Source: Massilia sp. UBA2604 | GTDB lineage: Bacteria > Pseudomonadota > Gammaproteobacteria > Burkholderiales > Burkholderiaceae_D | DNA: 12,284 nt | Reading direction: 5' to 3' | Assembly (NCBI GenBank): GCA_002339265.1 | Contig: DDKG01000196.1 | Span: forward strand, 1 to 12,284 | Shown here: positions 7,848 through 12,284 of the stretch, in pieces | Numbering within the stretch: the first letter of the stretch is position 1 | Layout of the letters: the number at the start of each line of letters is the position of its first letter | Notes under the pieces: generated by a model | Databases searched by the model: none | Told to the model about the DNA's origin: nothing | The model's input: the letters and a program-made list of their open reading frames with translations, nothing else | Made by a program: the position numbers and the translations under genes

Positions 7848-8654
7848 ATGCGCGCCTTGATGAGAATCGGATTCGCCCTGCTGGTGCTGGCCGCCGTGCT
7901 GGTGGCCCTGAGCTACAGCATGCTGCGCGCCACCGGCGTCAGCACCGCCGCCGAGCGGCGCGAAGTAGCCCAGGATACGCGCAGCGTGCCGTCCGGCGTC
8001 GACATCGTCGAGGTCGACGGCCCGATCGACCTGAACCTGCGCTACGGCGCCACGCCGTCGCTGCAGGTGAGCGGCGAGCAGCGCATGCTGGGCAATGTCG
8101 AAGTCCAGGGCGACGGCAATGTGCTGCGCATCGGCATCCGCGGCATGGTGCTGCGCCACCGCGAACCGCTGGTGGTCGACCTGACCTTGCCGGCCTTGAA
8201 TTCGATCCGGATCGACGGCAGCGGCGACAGCAGCGTCAACGGCTTCTCTGGCGACGAGGTCGAAGTCCAGCTCAACGGCTCGGGCAGCCTGCGCTTCAAT
8301 GGGCGTTATCGTAGCGCCAAGGTAGGCTTGAGCGGCAGCGGCGACCTGGACGTGAATGGCGGCGCCGCCATGGACCGGGTCGAGACGCGCCTGATGGGAT
8401 CGGGCCGCATCACCGTGGTCGGCACCGCGCGCGAACTCGAGGCCAGCACCACCGGCTCGGGCCACCTGGACGCCGAGCACTTGCGTGCCGAAGAAGTCAC
8501 GGTGAGCCAGACCGGCTCGGGCGACAGCGCGGTGCAGGCGCGCAGCAAGGTGAAGGTGTCGCTCAGCGGCAGTGGCGACGTCGAGGTGTATGGCAATCCG
8601 GGCGAGCGCAGCACCAGCCGGGCGGGTAGCGGCAGCGTGAGCTATCACGAATAG
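7848..8654 (+). CDS. Membrane-anchored DUF2807 (GIN) beta-helix protein
   Basis: 268 residues. A short basic N-terminus and a hydrophobic segment at about 7-26 give an uncleaved anchor or signal peptide, placing the rest in the periplasm or at the surface. From about residue 50 it matches the DUF2807/head GIN-type domain (VEVDGPIDLNLRYG, VDLTLPALNSIRIDGSGD). Eight GSG turns occur at residues 124, 144, 163, 184, 203, 223, 241 and 260, a spacing of 18-21 residues, as expected for rungs of a right-handed beta-helix. No lipobox and no catalytic residues are evident. Ribosome site TGAGGA lies 4 nt before the ATG, overlapping the stop of the HAAS-like gene, so the pair is an operon. Family members are often called putative adhesins, but function is not established. 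Confidence 0.85.
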   Translation: MRALMRIGFALLVLAAVLVALSYSMLRATGVSTAAERREVAQDTRSVPSGVDIVEVDGPIDLNLRYGATPSLQVSGEQRMLGNVEVQGDGNVLRIGIRGMVLRHREPLVVDLTLPALNSIRIDGSGDSSVNGFSGDEVEVQLNGSGSLRFNGRYRSAKVGLSGSGDLDVNGGAAMDRVETRLMGSGRITVVGTARELEASTTGSGHLDAEHLRAEEVTVSQTGSGDSAVQARSKVKVSLSGSGDVEVYGNPGERSTSRAGSGSVSYHE

Positions 8655-8697
8655 TCGCTCGGGCCGCGGTAGAGAACTTCATGGTCGTATCGGTGAA
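8655..8697. other. Short convergent gap without visible terminator
   Basis: The GIN gene and the NHL lipoprotein gene converge with 43 bases between their stop codons. I see no hairpin followed by a T-run for either direction, so transcripts may overlap at their 3' ends or stop by other means. Confidence 0.4.
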
Positions 8698-10032
8698 TCA
8701 GTCGACCCGGACCTTGCTCAACTGGGCGTAAGACTGCAGCGTGACGATGCCGGGAGTGCCGGCATGGAGCGCCACGATGCGGTTTTGAGGTTGCGCCCCA
8801 GTAAAACCGAGATTGGTTGCCACCGTACTGACGACGCCGGACGGGGTGATCTTTCTCAGCTGACCTCTGGAGCCAAGCTTGTAGAGGTTGCCCGCAGCAC
8901 CGATAGCCATTGGGCTATTACCCGCGAAAAAGGCCGCGTTGCCCGTGCCATCGATGTCATTGACGAAATCAAAAGTCCAGTTTGTGCGGCCGGCAAGCGT
9001 CGTGACCTCGCGTGCTGGGGTGACCTTCCGGATCAGCATGATGTCGCTGACATAGAGATTCCCGGCCCTGTCGACGACGAGTTCGTCCGGACCCATAAAT
9101 CGTGCCTGCGTGCCACGGCCATCGACCGGGTTTCTCCGGTCGGCACAGGTCGATCCCGGCGGAGCGCCAGCCTCGCAACCACCTCCCGCCAGGGTCGAAA
9201 ATGCGCCGTCCGGCGCGATCTTGCGCACCCTCGATCCGTCGGTCGCATAAATGGCGCCGTCTGGCGCGACTGCGAGTTGCAAGGTATATGCGGTGGCGAC
9301 ACCAGGGGCGCCATCGATCGTTCCTTTTGCCGCATCATATGGCGCGGTGTGCGTCAACGTGGACATCGTCCCGTCCGCCGCGATACGGCGGATCGCATAC
9401 GCGGAGGCGCCAAGCCTGTCCACCACGTATAACGCCCGGTCCGGGGCGACGGCGAGTGAAATCGGTTCATTCACCTGCGCGTAGGTCGTGATGCTGCCGT
9501 CGGTAGCCACCCGCTTGATTTCCGACACGGGTGACGAATATGCGAGGTATGCATTGCCGGATTGATCGGCGGCGGAATCGACGGGTCGCGGTCCGGAGAG
9601 GAAAGGCGGATCGCCGAAGGCAACCGTCCACGTGACCGGCAAGGTAACCCAGGGCTCAGCCACCGGCGATTGCCTTACGTTCAGCTGGATGGAGTTCGAG
9701 ATGCCGCCTGCGCTGGCCGTGATCGTCACCTTGTCCGCCGTCAGATCCCAAGGGGTTTCATAAGCGGCGACCAGTTTGTCCGGAAGCGTGTACAGGGTGT
9801 CGCCTTGACTGGCCCTGGGGGCCACGGACCACGTGACCGGCCCCGCGACACCGGTCAAGGTTGGCGTGATTTCGACCGCCGCGCCGTTCGGCATCACTGA
9901 AGTCGTCGAAGCGGCAAGTGCGATCGTGGGCGGAGGGGGCAAGGATGGTTCGGGCGCGGTGTCGCGCCCACCGCCACCGCATGCCGTCAGAAGTACCACT
10001 GAGCACAACGCAAGATAGCGCGCATCGATCAT
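8698..10032 (-). CDS. Lipoprotein with Ig-like region and NHL-type beta-propeller
   Basis: 444-residue probable surface lipoprotein. The ATG (complement of 10030-10032) has a strong AAGGGG ribosome site 5-6 nt upstream; the open frame continues to 10089 but that part is promoter. The signal peptide MIDARYLALCSVVLLTACGG carries lipobox LTAC with the lipidated Cys at residue 18, followed by a Gly/Pro-rich linker. Residues about 35-120 resemble a bacterial Ig-like fold (IALAASTTSVMPNG, PVTWSV). From about 135 onward there are at least five propeller blades of NHL type, e.g. LAVAPDGAIYATDGSRVRKI, then ELVVDRAGNLYVSD and MAIGAAGNLYKLG, with LAGG/STLAG links. No enzyme active site is visible; binding or scaffolding is likely. 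Codon usage looks less GC-biased than in the neighbours, hinting at recent acquisition. A non-NHL propeller family is possible. Confidence 0.83.
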   Translation of the reverse strand: MIDARYLALCSVVLLTACGGGGRDTAPEPSLPPPPTIALAASTTSVMPNGAAVEITPTLTGVAGPVTWSVAPRASQGDTLYTLPDKLVAAYETPWDLTADKVTITASAGGISNSIQLNVRQSPVAEPWVTLPVTWTVAFGDPPFLSGPRPVDSAADQSGNAYLAYSSPVSEIKRVATDGSITTYAQVNEPISLAVAPDRALYVVDRLGASAYAIRRIAADGTMSTLTHTAPYDAAKGTIDGAPGVATAYTLQLAVAPDGAIYATDGSRVRKIAPDGAFSTLAGGGCEAGAPPGSTCADRRNPVDGRGTQARFMGPDELVVDRAGNLYVSDIMLIRKVTPAREVTTLAGRTNWTFDFVNDIDGTGNAAFFAGNSPMAIGAAGNLYKLGSRGQLRKITPSGVVSTVATNLGFTGAQPQNRIVALHAGTPGIVTLQSYAQLSKVRVD

Positions 10033-10064
10033 TGCAACCCCTTGGTTACATGGTGTTGAGATGC

Positions 10065-10070
10065 ATTTTA
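10065..10070 (-). promoter_or_regulatory. Candidate -10 box (TAAAAT) for the NHL lipoprotein gene
   Basis: TAAAAT reads on the minus strand at 10070-10065 within an AT-rich stretch. It would start transcription near 10058 and give a leader of about 26 nt before the ATG at 10032. No clear -35 lies at 16-18 bp. Together with the terminator-like hairpin just upstream, it suggests the gene is transcribed independently of the YeeE-like gene. Confidence 0.35.
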
Positions 10071-10096
10071 CACATTCGGTGCCGCACAATACTCAC

Positions 10097-10128
10097 AAAA
10101 TAACGCACAGGCCCATCGCCCACCGTGC
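10097..10128 (-). terminator. Possible intrinsic terminator after the YeeE-like gene
   Basis: On the minus strand GCACGG (10128-10123) can pair with CCTGTGC (10111-10105) with one bulged T, enclosing a G-rich loop. The T-rich run GTTATTTT follows immediately (10104-10097). It begins 24 bases past the YeeE-like stop. The stem is short and imperfect, so confidence is moderate. Confidence 0.42.
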
Positions 10129-10151
10129 CCCTTGTTTCGCCTCGTAGTCGC

Positions 10152-11369
10152 TCAGCAAGCGGTCGGCTTCAAGCGCTCCACTTCCAGCCCAAAGAACGGA
10201 CGCAAACGCGTGCCGACCACATTGCCAATGAACGCCACCACCAGCCACAGCCAGCCATGGAGGCTGCCCGAAATGATGCCGCTGAAATAGGCGCCGATAT
10301 TGCAGCCGTAGGCCAGGCGCGCGCCATAGCCGAGCAGCAGCCCACCGACCACCGCCGCGATCAGCGAACGGGCCGGCAGCTTCCACACCGGCGCATAGCG
10401 GCCGGCCAGCGCCGCCGCCAGCATCGCGCCGAGCACGATGCCGATGTCCATTACCGAGGTCACGTCTTTCCAGACCGGCGCGGCCAGCGCGGCGGCGTTG
10501 GCGCCGCTCGACCAGTAGGTCCAGCTGGCGACGTCGACGCCCATCACGGATGCCGCCTTGGCGCCCCACAGCGCGAACGCCGAGGTCACACCCCACGGTC
10601 GGCCCGACAGGGCCAGCGTGGCGAAGTTAAGGACCACCAGCGCCAGCGCGCCAGCCACCAGCGGCCATGGGCCGCGCAGCCAGCGCGCGCTGTTGTTCGG
10701 CTGGACGTGGGCCGCGACCAGTTGGCCATGACGGCGCTTCTCGACGACGACGGTGACCGCGGCGATCAGGGCGAACACGACCAGGTTCAGCGCCAGCGCC
10801 GGGGCCAGGCCCAGTTCCTTGACCGCCGACAGCGGCGGCAGTTGCGGCATCGAGGTCCAGAACGGCATGTGGGCGGTGCCGATCAGCGAGCCGACGATGA
10901 AGAAGATCAGCGTGACGATCATGCGCGTGCTGCCGCCGCCAACCGTGTACAGCGTGCCCGAGGCGCAACCGCCGCCCAGCTGCATGCCGATGCCGAAGAT
11001 GAAGGCGCCGACGATGACCGAGGTGCCGGCCGGCTGCACCAGTCCCGTGACCGGGTTGCCGAACAGCGTGCCGCCCGCGAGCGCCGGGAAGAACAGCACG
11101 ACGCCGACCGCCAGCATCAGCATCTGCGCGCGCAGGCCCGCGCCGCGGCCGTCGGCGATGAACACGCGCCAGGCCGACGTGAAACCGAATGCGGCGTGAT
11201 ACAGGGCGACGCCGAGCAGCGCGCCGACCACGTACAACGCAGCCTGGGTTGGGCCGACGACCTGCGCCAGGTACCAGGCGCCAAGCACGATGAGGACGAA
11301 TGCGACGCCGAAGGGCCGCAAGTTGATGTCGACGCGTCGTGCGCCGGACAAGGATGGTGAATTGGTCAT
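10152..11369 (-). CDS. YeeE/YedE family membrane protein (TsuA-like sulfur-compound transporter)
   Basis: 405-residue polytopic inner-membrane protein with about nine to ten hydrophobic helices. Two internal repeats each carry the family's cysteine motif: MQLGGGCASGTLYTVGGGS with C135, and GYGARLAYGCNIGAYFSGI with C356. In characterised YeeE/TsuA thiosulfate transporters, conserved cysteines in these positions relay the substrate through the membrane; that function is transferred by homology and not shown here. I choose the ATG with complement 11367-11369 (MTNSPSLSGARRVDINLRPF) over the frame opening at 11411, because the extension MLENSGFRLIFFDF looks like translated promoter. The ribosome site is poor at either start. 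No TusA/SirA-like partner (YeeD) is adjacent. A terminator-like hairpin follows. The protein also ends in a Cys, which may be incidental. Confidence 0.87.
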   Translation of the reverse strand: MTNSPSLSGARRVDINLRPFGVAFVLIVLGAWYLAQVVGPTQAALYVVGALLGVALYHAAFGFTSAWRVFIADGRGAGLRAQMLMLAVGVVLFFPALAGGTLFGNPVTGLVQPAGTSVIVGAFIFGIGMQLGGGCASGTLYTVGGGSTRMIVTLIFFIVGSLIGTAHMPFWTSMPQLPPLSAVKELGLAPALALNLVVFALIAAVTVVVEKRRHGQLVAAHVQPNNSARWLRGPWPLVAGALALVVLNFATLALSGRPWGVTSAFALWGAKAASVMGVDVASWTYWSSGANAAALAAPVWKDVTSVMDIGIVLGAMLAAALAGRYAPVWKLPARSLIAAVVGGLLLGYGARLAYGCNIGAYFSGIISGSLHGWLWLVVAFIGNVVGTRLRPFFGLEVERLKPTAC

Positions 11370-11454
11370 GAAGTCGAAGAAAATGAGACGGAACCCGCTA
11401 TTTTCTAACATCTTCGCGTTCTTTGCAGGGCGGCGGGCGGTTTACAATGGCGGC
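11370..11454. promoter_or_regulatory. Divergent promoter region, YeeE-like gene and arfB; -10 TACAAT for arfB
   Basis: 85 bp between divergent starts. For arfB, TACAAT at 11443-11448 is a good -10 hexamer with a mediocre -35 candidate TTCTTT at 11419-11424 (18-bp spacer). Counting 6-7 bases past the -10 places the transcription start at about 11455, the A of the arfB ATG, so the message could be leaderless. For the opposite direction an AT-rich stretch (TTAGAAAATAG on the minus strand, near 11400) may contain the -10, but I cannot fix it. Confidence 0.45.
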
Positions 11455-11850
11455 ATGGCCGTCATTAATCCTCTAGAAGTGGAATTCAGCGCAATCCGGG
11501 CTCAGGGTCCGGGTGGGCAGAACGTCAACAAGGTTTCGTGCGCCGTGCATGCGCGTTTCGACATCGGTGCGTCGTCGCTGCCGCAGCATGTGAAGGAACG
11601 TTTGCTGGCCTCCAACGACACGCGAATCACGCAGGAAGGCGTGCTGGTGTTGAAGGCGCAGCAGTCGCGCAGCCTGGAACAGAACAAGGAAGATGCCCTG
11701 CGCCGGTTGCAGGAGCTGGTCGACAAGGCCTCGGTCGTGCCGGTCGTGCGGCGAGCGACACGGCCGACGCGCGGCTCGCAGGTGCGAAGGCTGGACGCAA
11801 AGGCGCGCAGTAGTCAGATCAAGTCGCTGCGGGGCAAGGTCAGCGATTAG
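11455..11850 (+). CDS. arfB: Alternative ribosome-rescue factor ArfB (peptidyl-tRNA hydrolase)
   Basis: Rescues ribosomes stalled on messages lacking a stop codon by hydrolysing the peptidyl-tRNA. 131 residues, close to the roughly 140 of E. coli ArfB/YaeJ. The release-factor catalytic motif G20-G21-Q22 lies in AIRAQGPGGQNVNKVSCAVH, followed by RFDIGASSLPQHVKERLL, both strongly family-like. The C-terminal tail from about residue 95 is rich in Arg and Lys (RRATRPTRGSQVRRLDAKAR, then SLRGKV), the part that in E. coli ArfB inserts into the empty mRNA entry channel. The codon-recognition domain of RF1/RF2 is absent, as expected. The ATG at 11455 is chosen by alignment of the N-terminus; the frame is open upstream to 11290 but that overlaps the YeeE-like gene. 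It appears to be a single-gene unit. Confidence 0.94.
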   Translation: MAVINPLEVEFSAIRAQGPGGQNVNKVSCAVHARFDIGASSLPQHVKERLLASNDTRITQEGVLVLKAQQSRSLEQNKEDALRRLQELVDKASVVPVVRRATRPTRGSQVRRLDAKARSSQIKSLRGKVSD

Positions 11851-11964
11851 GATTCATTCTCCAGGCTGAAAGCGCCTCGCGACTCCACGCCATAGCGAGC
11901 GATCCTCGCTGCGAACCGCTGACGGCGGACGTTAACGGGGCGGCCTTGGCTGGCGCCTGAACAC
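11851..11964. other. Convergent gap with a small hairpin
   Basis: 114 bp between the stops of arfB and the 88-residue gene. AGCGAG (11894-11899) and CTCGCT (11905-11910) make a 6-bp stem with a 5-base loop, without a T-run. It might help end either transcript but is too short to call a terminator. Nothing else is recognisable here. Confidence 0.35.
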
Positions 11965-12231
11965 TCAAGTCTGTTGACGTACTCGCCATTCGTTGGGATA
12001 CGGATCACAGTCGATCGGGTGTGCCGCGACATACTCACCACGGTCGTACATTGAATAGTATTTCGTCATCGCTTCGACGTGGGAGGTAGCCTCGAATGTC
12101 GCGACTAGGCGAGCGCTTGCGCTAAGCGTCGCCCTGAATACGTCTCCGTCCGGCCCAGCCAAGCACAACGCTTCAAGCATCCGCCCACTCTCATCCGGCT
12201 CTTCCCAAACCTCATGCAACAAGTACGTCAT
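11965..12231 (-). CDS. Hypothetical protein, 88 residues
   Basis: Starts at the ATG with complement 12229-12231, with GGAG 5 nt upstream, and ends at the TGA with complement 11965-11967. The sequence MTYLLHEVWEEPDESGRMLE continues ALCLAGPDGDVFRATLSASARLV, then a Tyr-rich stretch (MTKYYSMYDRGEYVA) and the ending DPYPNEWRVRQQT. It looks like a small soluble alpha/beta protein with no signal peptide or membrane helix. I recall similar short acidic hypothetical proteins in betaproteobacteria, but I cannot name a family or function. The good ribosome site and unremarkable composition support it as a real gene. It converges with arfB and its upstream neighbour lies outside the window. Confidence 0.7.
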   Translation of the reverse strand: MTYLLHEVWEEPDESGRMLEALCLAGPDGDVFRATLSASARLVATFEATSHVEAMTKYYSMYDRGEYVAAHPIDCDPYPNEWRVRQQT

Positions 12232-12284
12232 CCTGGCTCCATAATGAGGATGACTGCTTATGGCCCAGGCTGTGTAAAAACGTA
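12232..12284. other. Right-edge sequence, no gene identified
   Basis: 53 bases upstream of the 88-residue gene. They include the AT-rich stretch CTGTGTAAAAACGTA at the extreme edge, which recalls some insertion-sequence ends but is too short to judge. It may also be part of the promoter of the hypothetical gene or of a neighbour outside the window. Confidence 0.2.

Noticed and set aside
8218..8640. GC-rich DNA repeats in the GIN gene considered as a possible repeat array or CRISPR
   Set aside because: The period of about 57-63 bp follows the protein rungs, stays in frame and differs in sequence between copies; it is a coding repeat.
7773..8648. 291-codon minus-strand frame opposite the GIN gene
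   Set aside because: Ala/His/Gln-rich mirror of the GSG repeats; the plus strand has signal anchor, repeats and a coupled ribosome site.
8764..9432. 222-codon plus-strand frame opposite the NHL lipoprotein gene
   Set aside because: No recognisable domain or ribosome site, and it runs against a well-supported lipoprotein with propeller repeats.
10125..11360. 411-codon plus-strand open frame opposite the YeeE-like gene
   Set aside because: Arg/Gln/Asp/His-rich antisense translation without domains; the minus strand shows membrane helices and both cysteine motifs.

Overview
The window looks like a chromosomal segment of a high-GC betaproteobacterium. My best guess is Oxalobacteraceae (Massilia or a relative), judged from codon usage, gene content and the general look of the proteins; no marker gene here proves it. 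There are no rRNA or tRNA genes, no CRISPR array and no complete mobile element.

Layout. (1) 1-3557, minus strand: an RND efflux operon. A lipoprotein HlyD-type adaptor is followed, with a 4-bp ATGA overlap, by an HAE-1/AcrB-like permease that runs off the left edge. (2) 3558-3688: a divergent control region with a symmetric ATTATAAT box and a near-palindrome, TGACTTTAGAGTCA. (3) 3689-6848, plus strand: hpnC, hpnD and hpnE, the three-step bacterial route from farnesyl diphosphate to squalene via presqualene diphosphate and hydroxysqualene. A 120-bp gap between hpnC and hpnD holds a perfect 10-bp inverted repeat. No squalene-hopene cyclase or other hopanoid gene is in view. (4) 6880-8654, plus strand: a probable 49-residue membrane or exported peptide, a HAAS/DUF1700-like three-helix membrane protein, and a membrane-anchored DUF2807 (GIN) beta-helix protein with eight regularly spaced GSG turns. 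This resembles the HAAS plus DUF4097/DUF2807 envelope modules of other bacteria, but no PadR-type regulator is beside it. (5) 8698-10032, minus strand: a surface lipoprotein with an Ig-like region and an NHL-type beta-propeller; its base composition looks less GC-rich than its neighbours. (6) 10152-11369, minus strand: a YeeE/YedE (TsuA-like) membrane protein, probably for uptake of thiosulfate or a related sulfur compound. (7) 11455-11850, plus strand: arfB, the ribosome-rescue hydrolase, with a -10 box so close to the ATG that its transcript may be leaderless. (8) 11965-12231, minus strand: an 88-residue hypothetical protein.

Most of the window is recognisable. The least understood part is the small peptide / HAAS / GIN cluster directly behind the squalene genes, together with the shared control region between the efflux operon and hpnC. 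I see no clearly new enzymatic system or defence island; the novelty candidates are contextual and regulatory.
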